From Paenibacillus zeirhizosphaerae (lineage in GTDB: Bacteria > Bacillota > Bacilli > Paenibacillales > Paenibacillaceae): 64,000 bases of DNA. Position numbers and translations under genes: made by a program. Location: the NCBI RefSeq assembly GCF_030705605.1, contig NZ_JAPCKK010000011.1, forward strand, positions 248,001 to 312,000, given 5' to 3'. Numbering within the stretch: position 1 is the stretch's first letter; the number at the start of each line of letters is the position of its first letter. Below the pieces are notes generated by a model. It ran no database searches. It was not told where the DNA came from and saw nothing but the letters and a program-made list of their open reading frames with translations. This document shows, piece after piece, positions 1-8,272 of the stretch.

Positions 1-1124
1 TTGCCGCCGAACGTCAGGGCAGGTACCATTCCGAGCGACAGCGCGGAAGGAATACCCAGAATGAAACAGAGCAGCGCCATCGTCCACACAGAGCGGGAAC
101 GGCTCCAATTCCAGCGTTCTTTGGCATAAGCTACAGGAACCTCCAGAATCGATACTGCAGAGGTCAGCGCGGCAATCGCCAGCAGAATGAAGAACAAACC
201 GCCGAACAGCCCGCCGAGCGGCATCGCGGAGAAAGCTGCAGGCAGGGCGATAAATACGAGCGAAGGTCCTTGTGCGGGATCAATGCCAAAAGAGAATGTT
301 GTCGGGAAAATAATCAGGCCGGCAATCAGCGCATAAATCAGGTCGCCTGCGCCAATGGCCAGTGTAGCCGTTCCCAGCGACTGGCGTTTATCCACGTAAG
401 ACCCATACGTAATCAAAATCCCCATACCCAGGGAAAGCGAGAAAAAGGCATGTCCCAAAGCCACCAGCGCAGATTCCGTGGTCAGCTTCGAAAAGTCGGG
501 ATTCAGAAAGAAGGAAACCCCTGCACCGGCACCCGGAAGAGTTACAGCGCGAACCATCAGCACAATCAACAGTACAACCAGGCCGGGAATGAGCACCTTG
601 TTAAACTTCTCGATGCCTCCGGAAATACCGCGGATAACAACCCAAACCGTAATGAGCATGGCAACCGCCTGCCATACAATCACCATAGGCCCGGACACTA
701 AGGAGCCAAACTGCCCGGCAAAATCCTCATTCACAAACAGTCTGCCGCTGAACGCAAGAATAGCATAATGAAGCGTCCAGCCTGCTACAATTACATAAAA
801 GGACAGAATCATGGAGGGCGCGATGATCTGAATCAGTCCGAGACGTTCCCAGATCTTGCCCCCTCCGGCTTTGACGAAGGATGAAGCAGCGCTACCCCGC
901 CCGCTGCGTCCGATGGCCAGCTCGGCCAGAAGAACCGGCAGACCCACCGCTATCAAACATACGATAAAGATCAGGAAGAAGGCCGCTCCTCCGTATTGTC
1001 CCGTAATATAAGGGAACTTCCACATATTCCCTAGTCCTACCGAACTGCCTATTGCCGCCAAGATGAACCCGGAGGAGGAGAAGCGTTCTCCTTTCACAGA
1101 CAGCTTTTGTTCTTGCAAACTCAT
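1..1124 (-). CDS. Sodium-dependent NSS-family transporter (3' end outside window)
   Basis: Neurotransmitter:sodium symporter family, probably importing an amino acid with Na+ across the cytoplasmic membrane. Translation of the minus strand from ATG 1122-1124 gives a short polar head and then the LeuT/MhsT-type first membrane segment (AAIGSSVGLGNMWKFPY, about residues 22-38), whose unwound GLGN centre forms the sodium and substrate site in this family. Further hydrophobic segments follow to the edge of the window, about 374 codons. AGGAGG lies at 1131-1136, fixing the start. The C-terminal part is missing only because the window ends. It is divergent from the T-box-serS unit, which fits amino-acid metabolism, but the substrate cannot be read from sequence. 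Confidence 0.93.
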   Translation of the reverse strand, partial: MSLQEQKLSVKGERFSSSGFILAAIGSSVGLGNMWKFPYITGQYGGAAFFLIFIVCLIAVGLPVLLAELAIGRSGRGSAASSFVKAGGGKIWERLGLIQIIAPSMILSFYVIVAGWTLHYAILAFSGRLFVNEDFAGQFGSLVSGPMVIVWQAVAMLITVWVVIRGISGGIEKFNKVLIPGLVVLLIVLMVRAVTLPGAGAGVSFFLNPDFSKLTTESALVALGHAFFSLSLGMGILITYGSYVDKRQSLGTATLAIGAGDLIYALIAGLIIFPTTFSFGIDPAQGPSLVFIALPAAFSAMPLGGLFGGLFFILLAIAALTSAVSILEVPVAYAKERWNWSRSRSVWTMALLCFILGIPSALSLGMVPALTFGG

Positions 1125-1270
1125 TTAAATCCTCCTAATCAAAACCCAAATTTAGTTCATTATATACTAGCTTACACAGTAGGTCAGCAACAAAGTTTGA
1201 AAATTCGCGAGGCAAATACAAATCGTTAATCTGTCCACCCCCGGAATAATATCTATTTTCAGAAAGGTGC

Positions 1271-1300
1271 TTGAATTGATTCTCCTGATCTGTGTATAAT
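1271..1300 (+). promoter_or_regulatory. SigA-type promoter of the T-box/serS transcript
   Basis: TTGAAT at 1271-1276 and a perfect TATAAT at 1295-1300 are separated by 18 bp. The T-box leader begins just downstream. Confidence 0.75.
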
Positions 1301-1304
1301 ATCC

Positions 1305-1515
1305 AAAAACATACTCGATCATGCCCGTGAAGAGCATCCAACTCGGAGGTGTTTTCGTCAAGGAGCTCGCTGCAGTGAGCAGCATCTCCCTAAGTTAACC
1401 GGCCCCGCCCGTTACAGCGGACTAAAGTGGATTGGACAGCATGCTGTCCGGTCAATTTGGGTGGCACCGCGAGATCAGAGCGCTCCTCGTCCCATGTGGA
1501 TGAGGGCGCTTTTTT
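1305..1515 (+). ncRNA. T-box riboswitch leader of serS
   Basis: The leader ends in the T-box core GGGTGGCACCGCG (1459-1471), which pairs with the acceptor end of uncharged tRNA in this class. An intrinsic terminator follows: AGCGCTCCTC (1479-1488) pairs with GAGGGCGCT (1502-1510), then a T run. Upstream stem I material around 1318-1390 contains a GTGA/AGAG-type bulge and a run with serine codons (AGC, TCC). I cannot fix the specifier register by eye. The downstream gene is a seryl-tRNA synthetase, so tRNA-Ser is the expected effector. When serine is scarce, uncharged tRNA should stabilise the antiterminator and allow serS expression. Confidence 0.93.
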
Positions 1516-1565
1516 GCATTTCAGATGGATCTCAACCTATTCGATGGAAGAAGGAGTGCGGTGAC

Positions 1566-2855
1566 ATGTTGTTGGATATCAAATGGATCAGACAGCATCA
1601 GGAGGAAGTACAATCGGCGGCAAATCAGAAAAAAATCAAGGTTTCAGTAACGGAATTGCTGGAATGGGACGACCGGAGACGGCAATTGCTGCAGGAGATG
1701 GAGACGCTTCGCCAGCAGCGCAACCGACTGAGCCGGGAGATTGCAGCCCTGGTCCAGCAGAAAAACAGCACGATGACAGACTTGACCAGACAACAGGCCA
1801 AGGAAGTTCATGCGGCGTTGGATAAGCTGCAGGAAGCCTATCAGGAAGCGGAAAGGCAGTGCCAGGAGCGCATGCTGCTCATTCCTAATATCGTTTCGCC
1901 AGATACACCCGTCGGCAGCTCGGATAAAGATAATGTGATGCTGAAACGCGTGGGCGAGTCGCCTTGCTTCGACTTTGAGTTTAAAGATCATATTGCCCTC
2001 GGCCAACTGCATCAGATGATTGACATTACCCGTGGTGTCAAAACAGCCGGAACACGAAGCTATTATCTTACCGGCAGCGGTGCCCTGCTGCACCGGGCCG
2101 TTCAGCAGCTTGCGGTTGATCTTCTGTTAACCCAAGGCTTCCGGCTCCTTGAGGTTCCGCTCATGGTACGAACATCGGCCATGATGAATACCGGCTTTTT
2201 CCCGCTCGGAGAAGAACAAACCTACCGGATCGAAGGGGAGCATCAATGGCTAGTTGGAACCTCGGAGGTTCCCCTGGTATCTTACTTCAGCAACGAGATC
2301 ATTGATGCTGCCGAGCCGATCCGGCTAGCGGCTGTCTCGGTCTGCTTCCGCAACGAAGTAGGCTCGGCAGGCAAGGATGTACACGGACTGTACCGTGTTC
2401 ATCAATTTGCCAAGGTGGAGCAGGTGATTCTGTGTGAAGCCAACCTGGAGACGTCGGAGAAGATGTTCGGGGAAATTACAGGGCATGCGGAAAAGCTGCT
2501 GCAGCTGTTAGAGCTGCCCTATCAGGTTATGGCCGTCTGTGCCGGGGACATGTCGCAGAAAACCTACAAGCAGCTGGATATCGAAACTTGGATGCCGAGT
2601 CGCGGCGCATACGGAGAAACGCACTCGTCTTCGCAGCTATTGGATTTTCAGGCCCGCCGCTCTAACATCCGGTACCGGGATGCGGAGGGCAAGCTCGTGT
2701 ACTGCTATACGCTCAATAACACGGCCGTCGCCTCCCCACGTATCCTGATTCCGCTGCTGGAAAACCATCAGCAGGAGGACGGATCGATCCGCATTCCGCA
2801 AGCGCTGCGGCCGTATATGAACGGTCAGGAGATTCTCCGGCCTCCGGTCGAGTAA
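1566..2855 (+). CDS. serS: Seryl-tRNA synthetase, divergent form
   Basis: Cytosolic class II synthetase that charges tRNA-Ser. The start is ATG 1566, nine bases after AAGGAG (1551-1556); the open frame continues upstream only through T-box RNA. The 429-residue product has the N-terminal antiparallel coiled coil (about 30-100), motif 2 with CFRNEVGSAGKD, and a motif 3-like stretch that keeps an arginine (AVASPRILIPLLEN) but replaces the usual glycine-rich TLNGSGLAVGRT context. The specificity loop reads GAYGETHSSSQLLDFQARR where housekeeping enzymes have EVSSCSN. It therefore looks like a second, divergent SerRS. Second synthetases of this kind can give resistance to seryl-tRNA synthetase inhibitors or act as stress isozymes; that role is inference here. 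Confidence 0.93.
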   Translation: MLLDIKWIRQHQEEVQSAANQKKIKVSVTELLEWDDRRRQLLQEMETLRQQRNRLSREIAALVQQKNSTMTDLTRQQAKEVHAALDKLQEAYQEAERQCQERMLLIPNIVSPDTPVGSSDKDNVMLKRVGESPCFDFEFKDHIALGQLHQMIDITRGVKTAGTRSYYLTGSGALLHRAVQQLAVDLLLTQGFRLLEVPLMVRTSAMMNTGFFPLGEEQTYRIEGEHQWLVGTSEVPLVSYFSNEIIDAAEPIRLAAVSVCFRNEVGSAGKDVHGLYRVHQFAKVEQVILCEANLETSEKMFGEITGHAEKLLQLLELPYQVMAVCAGDMSQKTYKQLDIETWMPSRGAYGETHSSSQLLDFQARRSNIRYRDAEGKLVYCYTLNNTAVASPRILIPLLENHQQEDGSIRIPQALRPYMNGQEILRPPVE

Positions 2856-2871
2856 CCAGTCGGGAGCTAAT

Positions 2872-4407
2872 TTACCGGCCGTCAAAATAGTCCTCAAGAG
2901 CCTGCTGCGCGCGGTACTCCGCCAGATTAAAGGACTGCCACGGCTCTTTAACACTCTTCATCTCGGTAATTCGCTCCCGCAGGTAAGGATTCAACTCCGG
3001 ATACGTATCCTGCGCAAATTCGATCAGACGCGGAACGGCATCGGCGGACAGCCCCTGCAGATAATATATATCCATATTTCCGCTCACATGGTAGCGTTCG
3101 ATGTTCCGGTCCGCGATGATCGTATCCATTCCAATATAATTAATCAGCACATATGCGCACAGGCCAAGCACGATATAACATCTGGCCAGCGGAATCCGGG
3201 TCATATGAATACGGAGCGCTGCAATCAACAGCAGCAAGCCCAGGAAGATCATAAACGCATGAACAAGAAACCGGGTATACGTATAACCATAGGTTTCTTC
3301 GTACATGACAAGCCGAATATAAGCGGAATACAGCATGACACCCGAGCAGGCAACCAAGATATACAGCATCCCTTGATTCCACCGGTGCAGCTTGCCGGGT
3401 GTCTGTTCTCCCAGCAGCAGCACGACCAGCATGAGGGTGAAATTAATGCCTGTCACCAGCACCAGTTGAACAAATCCGCTCCTCGCGTACTCCGCATAGG
3501 ATAGTCCTTCCGGCAATATTCCTTCCCCTGCCCCGAACAGATAAGCAAACTGGGTATAGACAAACAGCAGATATACCGCATTCATCGTGACAAGCACCGT
3601 GGCTGTAATGACCGGAGCCAATTTAACGCTCACCGCCTCATCTGCCCACTCGCCCAGTCTCTGCTCAAGTCTGTCATCCGCAGTCTCCCCTTTCCCGAGC
3701 TCTGCGGCATACGGCTTAAAGCCCACGAAGCCCCAGAGATATCCGAAGAACATCAGACCGAGCACTGCAATCCAGAGCAAACGCGTACTGCCCTCCCCAA
3801 AACTCAAATGACGGTCCAGCCAGGAGGGAACACTGGCAAGCATATGATCGAAGATGCCGTCAGCCGAAGACAGCAGTGACATTACGACCGCTACCAACGG
3901 CAGTGCGACGAGCAAGCCGGTCAGAACCTGAACCAGCACCCTCTTCTGTCCCTCTCCCATGTGGCGGATCATGCTGTCCTTCAGCATACGGAACACCCCA
4001 AAGGCATGCCGCAGGCTGCGGGGAACCAGATGATCCAGTGCATCCCACAGCAGGCGTTTATCCCCCCAACCCAGCCTTCTTGCACTGAACTTGTAAGCCA
4101 TATGTAAGGAAATGAGGCAAGGAATGACGAGCAAATTTAATGCATAGAAGAGCGGATTATAAAACAGCACATAAGTCAGGGACAGAAGGATAACCGCTGT
4201 GAACATCAGCCAGCCAAACCAGGTAAATTCGCGCATCCGGTCCTTTGCGAACACAAACATAAACACATATAAGAAAATTGTAAACAACGGGTACGCCAGC
4301 CCCGGAAGATGCCCGTAAAACAGATACTGATGAATCACCGCTAATAGAAACGCACCCGCAAGCGCATAAAGCGGCCGTTTGGGGCTCTGCAACAGTTTGT
4401 CAGCCAT
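2872..4407 (-). CDS. DUF4173-type polytopic membrane protein
   Basis: A 511-residue integral membrane protein with about ten to twelve hydrophobic segments. The conserved C-terminal block (RYHVSGNMDIYYLQGLSADAVP, about 440-462) is typical of DUF4173. The family has no firmly assigned activity. GGAGG sits about ten bases before ATG 4405-4407. It is divergent from the SgrR-like gene, and the 107-bp gap between them carries two CCTATTTTAGG elements, suggesting common regulation. It converges on serS with 16 bp between stop codons and no obvious terminator. Confidence 0.85.
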   Translation of the reverse strand: MADKLLQSPKRPLYALAGAFLLAVIHQYLFYGHLPGLAYPLFTIFLYVFMFVFAKDRMREFTWFGWLMFTAVILLSLTYVLFYNPLFYALNLLVIPCLISLHMAYKFSARRLGWGDKRLLWDALDHLVPRSLRHAFGVFRMLKDSMIRHMGEGQKRVLVQVLTGLLVALPLVAVVMSLLSSADGIFDHMLASVPSWLDRHLSFGEGSTRLLWIAVLGLMFFGYLWGFVGFKPYAAELGKGETADDRLEQRLGEWADEAVSVKLAPVITATVLVTMNAVYLLFVYTQFAYLFGAGEGILPEGLSYAEYARSGFVQLVLVTGINFTLMLVVLLLGEQTPGKLHRWNQGMLYILVACSGVMLYSAYIRLVMYEETYGYTYTRFLVHAFMIFLGLLLLIAALRIHMTRIPLARCYIVLGLCAYVLINYIGMDTIIADRNIERYHVSGNMDIYYLQGLSADAVPRLIEFAQDTYPELNPYLRERITEMKSVKEPWQSFNLAEYRAQQALEDYFDGR

Positions 4408-4435
4408 AACTCATAACCTCCAGTATTTTCTTCAC

Positions 4436-4501
4436 CCTATTTTAGGTGATAAAATAAGAAGATAAAGAGAAGAAAAAAGATGACAAATTTCCTATTTTAG
4501 G
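4436..4501. promoter_or_regulatory. Two CCTATTTTAGG elements between the DUF4173 and SgrR-like genes
   Basis: The 11-bp near-palindrome CCTATTTTAGG occurs exactly twice, at 4436-4446 and 4491-4501, 55 bp apart. The second copy overlaps the AGGAG ribosome binding site of the SgrR-like gene. Placement between divergent genes beside a DNA-binding regulator suggests operators for autoregulation. That role is inferred. Confidence 0.5.
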
Positions 4502-4514
4502 AGCCGATCAAACG

Positions 4515-6203
4515 ATGAAGCTGCACAACCAATTTCTGCGTCTGCGCGCCCATTACGGGGAAAGCGATGAAATTTCTGTAACGATGGACGAGCTTGCTGT
4601 AACCTTTGATTGTACGCACCGTAATGCGCTTAGCATTATCAATAAGATGGAGAATCATGGCTGGATTCGCTGGACGCCGCGCCGGGGCCGGGGAAACCGG
4701 TCAAGACTGGAGTTTCTGGTGAGGCCGGAGGAAATCGCGGTAAAATCCATGATGCAGGCCATTAATCGGCGGGACATCCGACGAGCGATGGACCAAATTC
4801 ATGCTTATGCACCTTCCGCGAGCCTTCAGGATCGTCTTCAGGGATGGATTATGTCCTACTTCGGTGGCCACTCGGAAATTCGCCGCAACCGACAGATCGA
4901 TACACTGCGCCTCCCGGTAAGGCAGAAGCTTCACACCGTAGACCCGTTATACATGAATCTGCTGGCAGAATCCTTCGTAGCGAGCCATATCTTTGACGGA
5001 CTGGTCAGGAGGGACGGTCAAACCCAGCAGGTTGTACCGGGTCTGGCACACGCCTGGGAGGTGAACGCCGACCGTACAATATGGACCTTTTATCTGCACA
5101 AAGAAGTGCTGTTTCATAACGGTAAAATGCTTACTGCCGAGGATGTCGTCTATACCTTTGAAAGATGGATGCAGACCTCGCAAAGAACGCTGTACAGCTT
5201 CATATTTCGGCAAATCCGGGCGGTCAGGGCCATGAATCCGATCACGGTTGTATTAGAGCTCAAGGAGCCGAACGAGCTGTTCCTGCCCTTCCTCTGCACC
5301 AGCCGGGCCGCCATCGTCCCGAAGGACCTGGATCAACTGGGCGAGCCGCAGTTCGGTCTGAAGCCCGTCGGAACAGGCCCCTTCAAACTGGTGGAAATGA
5401 GCGAGAGCATTAGTTGCCTGGAGGTGTTCCCCCATTATTTCCGGGGACGGCCCCACCTGGACCGTGTCGAAATGATCCACGTTCCCTGGGAGCCGACTGA
5501 TCATTCGGAGGACGCTTCGTCCCCCTTTCACGTGATCCATAATCCTGATTCTGCGGAGATGGGAGCCTGGAGCCAGATTCACTCGGATGTGACTGTGCGC
5601 AAGTTCGTCACCTGCAACACTAAAAAAGCCGGCCCACTCCGCAGCCCGGAGGTGCGGGCCCGAATCCTATCCTGTCTGCAAGGGAACCGTAATCCCTCTA
5701 CCCCCGGGGCGGCCGGACAAACGGATAGCGGAGCGCCGATTTCGCTGCAAATTGCTACGATTCCGCAGTACAGACAGGATGCGGACCTGATCGTGGAGCG
5801 GCTGAAGCATGCGGGCTACACGTGCAGCGTGGCTTCAGTACCTGTCGAGGATTTCAAAGGGGATGTCCGGCTGCAATCGGACCTGATTCTGTTCTCGCTG
5901 ATCCGTGACCGGGATGAGCAGCTCCGCCTCTTCGATCTGTACCTGACAGCGGCGGAGCATGTCGACGCGCACACGCGTGTTGATATAGAAAAGCTGCTGC
6001 GGAGCATAGGGAATGAACCGAACGAACAAATTCGAGAGGAGAAGCTGGCGAAACTGGAGTCACTGCTGATTCGCGAAAATCACCTGCACATTCTGTATGA
6101 ACGGCCAGTGCAAACCGCCTACCTGCCTTCCGTGCGGGGCGTAACCTTCAACAGCCAGGGGTGGGTCGATCTCAGACATGTGTGGTTTCCGCCGGAATCG
6201 TAA
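4515..6203 (+). CDS. SgrR-family regulator with solute-binding domain
   Basis: 562 residues. An N-terminal winged helix (about 1-70, with FDCTHRNALSIINKMENHGW as the recognition region) is fused to a family 5 extracytoplasmic solute-binding-type domain (about 150-555) without signal peptide. In E. coli SgrR this arrangement senses sugar-phosphate stress through the binding domain. Bacillota homologues usually sit beside transporters; here the divergent partner is the DUF4173 membrane protein. ATG 4515 follows AGGAG at about ten bases. The last 32 bp overlap the end of the convergent asparaginase gene. The ligand cannot be predicted. Confidence 0.88.
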   Translation: MKLHNQFLRLRAHYGESDEISVTMDELAVTFDCTHRNALSIINKMENHGWIRWTPRRGRGNRSRLEFLVRPEEIAVKSMMQAINRRDIRRAMDQIHAYAPSASLQDRLQGWIMSYFGGHSEIRRNRQIDTLRLPVRQKLHTVDPLYMNLLAESFVASHIFDGLVRRDGQTQQVVPGLAHAWEVNADRTIWTFYLHKEVLFHNGKMLTAEDVVYTFERWMQTSQRTLYSFIFRQIRAVRAMNPITVVLELKEPNELFLPFLCTSRAAIVPKDLDQLGEPQFGLKPVGTGPFKLVEMSESISCLEVFPHYFRGRPHLDRVEMIHVPWEPTDHSEDASSPFHVIHNPDSAEMGAWSQIHSDVTVRKFVTCNTKKAGPLRSPEVRARILSCLQGNRNPSTPGAAGQTDSGAPISLQIATIPQYRQDADLIVERLKHAGYTCSVASVPVEDFKGDVRLQSDLILFSLIRDRDEQLRLFDLYLTAAEHVDAHTRVDIEKLLRSIGNEPNEQIREEKLAKLESLLIRENHLHILYERPVQTAYLPSVRGVTFNSQGWVDLRHVWFPPES

Positions 6204-7185
6204 CCTCATTCACATAATTGGTGCCCATGATCCGTGCCGCTTCGGCCGGATCGGCCGCCTGCCCCAAGGCCCACATCATCTTGGTCACCAGCGCTTCCGT
6301 CGTCATATCATAGCCGGGGATAACCCCCTTCTCCAGTACCTTCTGCCCCACTTCATAAATGGTCAAATCCCCGCCCTCATAAGGGCACTGTGTTGTCACC
6401 GCGATCGTGGTGCCGTCCTTCATCAATTGCTCGATTTTATCAATTAGACTTCTTTCCTTGAACGGTACTCCGCCGAGTCCGAAGCCTTCAATGACAATTC
6501 CCTTGTAGCCCAAGGACTGAATCGCATCAAAAATGCCTGGATTGGTGCCTGGAATCAGCCTGAGCAGGAACACTTCGGCACAGTAGCTGTCGTTATACGG
6601 ATGGTTGACCTGCCCTGAAGGCAGAAGCCCTTCCGTATAGTTCACCTTCCCATTCTCGACCAGTCCAATATATGGATAGTTGATGCTTTCAAAAGCGTTA
6701 TAGCTGCGCGTTCTGATCTTGGACGAGCGGCTGCCGTTAATAATTTTGCCGTTAAATACGACGAATACCCCGGTGACCTCTCCGCAGGCTGTCAGGAAAG
6801 AATCGATTACATTTTTCTTGGAGTCGCTGTTTTCAGCCAAAATAGACACCTGCGAGCCTGTAAGCACAATCGGCTTGTGCACCGTTCCCAGCATAAAACT
6901 CAGTGCCGAAGCCGTGTATGCCATCGTATCCGTCCCGTGTGCGATCACAATCCCGTCATAATCATCCAGGGACTTGTGCACCATCCGGGCTATCGTGGCC
7001 CAGTCCTCCGGCTGTGTGTTGGTGCTGTCAATGCTCATCAGATTATAGGCATCAATGTGACAAAGCTCCCGCAATTCCGGAATCTCGGCCAGGATGCTTT
7101 CGGCCGACTGCGTCGGCGTAAGGCCATGCTCCTGATAGGATGAGGAAATCGTTCCTCCTGTATTGATAAACAGTATGTTTTTCAT
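6172..7185 (-). CDS. ansA: Type I L-asparaginase
   Basis: Hydrolyses L-asparagine to aspartate and ammonia. The 337-residue protein lacks a signal peptide, which fits the cytoplasmic type I enzyme. Both catalytic threonine motifs are visible: TGGTISS with Thr12 and HGTDTM with Thr85-Asp86. The GSQ and SDSKKN stretches supply the remaining active-site residues. An AAGGAA-type ribosome binding site precedes ATG 7183-7185. The C-terminus overlaps the SgrR-like gene tail-to-tail by 32 bp. No dedicated regulator is adjacent. Confidence 0.95.
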   Translation of the reverse strand: MKNILFINTGGTISSSYQEHGLTPTQSAESILAEIPELRELCHIDAYNLMSIDSTNTQPEDWATIARMVHKSLDDYDGIVIAHGTDTMAYTASALSFMLGTVHKPIVLTGSQVSILAENSDSKKNVIDSFLTACGEVTGVFVVFNGKIINGSRSSKIRTRSYNAFESINYPYIGLVENGKVNYTEGLLPSGQVNHPYNDSYCAEVFLLRLIPGTNPGIFDAIQSLGYKGIVIEGFGLGGVPFKERSLIDKIEQLMKDGTTIAVTTQCPYEGGDLTIYEVGQKVLEKGVIPGYDMTTEALVTKMMWALGQAADPAEAARIMGTNYVNEVTIPAETTHV

Positions 7186-7288
7186 ATGGATCAGTTCCTT
7201 CCGCTAGCTCCTCTGTAAAACCCCAACTTTTAGAGTATACCATCCGCAGAGGAAAATATCAGGAGGCTCCGTTCTTCCTTGCTATTCA

Positions 7289-7963
7289 CTATATACCTCG
7301 ATCGCTATAAGCGACCGGGCGTTTCTCGAAATCAAATGGGTAAGGCTCCATTGGATATCCCCATTCATCCGTCGTAAGCCGCTTTTGTACAAGTTTTTTC
7401 CGGTCAAGCAGCGGGTAGTCGTACAACGGTCCTTCGTAGACGAGCTCGAATGCGGGATGAAGTAAAAAATCATATGGCGTAACCAATCCTGAGGGACGCT
7501 CCCACAGAGGCAAGCCGCTCTGCCTAAAAATATCCGCAACAAATTGGGAGCAAAAGTATGCGTTTTCAGGCTCAATGCTCTTTTGCAGTACCACGCCCAG
7601 CAGTCCCATGAGATTATATCTGTATCTGTGCTGATGCAGGCTGAAGTATTCGATTCTCTCCGCTACCTTCTCCACTACATCCCTCGCCACCCGGATCCGG
7701 AGCAGCATACATTCTGTGTCCGGATACCGGCAGTAGGTTCCCTCATATATATCCTCCTGTACAAAACCAGCCACCCACGGACAAGCCGCCTGCTTGCGCC
7801 CAAAGCTGAACACCTCATTCAACCCCGCGTCCAACGCCAAGGAAGCATGATTATACGGAGCTGAAGTAAACTGCCGGATCAGATTCGTAAAATGCGTTCC
7901 AGTATGCGTCAACAGAACATACAGGCTGTGATCCTCATGATCGTTCTTTTGATAAAAGTACAT
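7289..7963 (-). CDS. Permuted papain-fold (YiiX/NlpC-P60-like) protein, paralogue 1
   Basis: About 224 residues. Two blocks mark a circularly permuted NlpC/P60-type fold: the histidine in PYNHASLALD (about 40) and the cysteine in AYFCSQFVAD (about 140). Such proteins are predicted thiol hydrolases or acyltransferases; the substrate is unknown and no signal peptide is seen. A close paralogue lies at 49541-50083. I favour ATG 7961-7963, preceded by GGGGTGG, over the GTG twelve bases upstream, which sits inside that ribosome binding site. A promoter on this strand lies at 7996-8023. No terminator is visible before ansA, so read-through into ansA is possible. Confidence 0.82.
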   Translation of the reverse strand: MYFYQKNDHEDHSLYVLLTHTGTHFTNLIRQFTSAPYNHASLALDAGLNEVFSFGRKQAACPWVAGFVQEDIYEGTYCRYPDTECMLLRIRVARDVVEKVAERIEYFSLHQHRYRYNLMGLLGVVLQKSIEPENAYFCSQFVADIFRQSGLPLWERPSGLVTPYDFLLHPAFELVYEGPLYDYPLLDRKKLVQKRLTTDEWGYPMEPYPFDFEKRPVAYSDRGI

Positions 7964-7995
7964 TTTATTTACCACCCCAACTCATCGTTGAGGTC

Positions 7996-8023
7996 ATTAT
8001 ATGTTCTCTTCCCGTTCTGGCAA
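7996..8023 (-). promoter_or_regulatory. Promoter for the permuted papain-fold gene
   Basis: Minus-strand TTGCCA (8018-8023) and TATAAT (7996-8001) are spaced by 16 bp, about 35 bp before the proposed start. Confidence 0.6.
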
Positions 8024-8105
8024 ACGGACCAGCGGCCGGATTGCAAGCTAGACTTTAGGCCAGCGTGGAACAGGACCCGGTGGATACCTACCAAGGAAAA
8101 GAACG

Positions 8106-8147
8106 CAAAAAGGCGCCAGATCAACAACAATGTTGACTGAGCGCCTT
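8106..8147 (-). terminator. Terminator of xpt-pbuX
   Basis: On the minus strand AAGGCGC (8141-8147) pairs with GCGCCTT (8110-8116). An inner TCAACA/TGTTGA stem and a following T run complete a typical intrinsic terminator. Confidence 0.8.
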
Positions 8148-8272
8148 GCCGCCCCTGGACGATTGCAGACAAATTACTGCTGCTGCCCAGGAAATTATGT
8201 GTGATCTCGGTTTTCATCGTTGGCACCTGGTAAATTCCCTGTTCATTCAGGAGCAGGAATACTTCTCTGCCC

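Noticed and set aside
1461..1565. N-terminal extension of serS (open frame from 1461)
   Set aside because: It runs through the T-box core and terminator RNA. The ATG at 1566 has a good ribosome binding site and matches family length.
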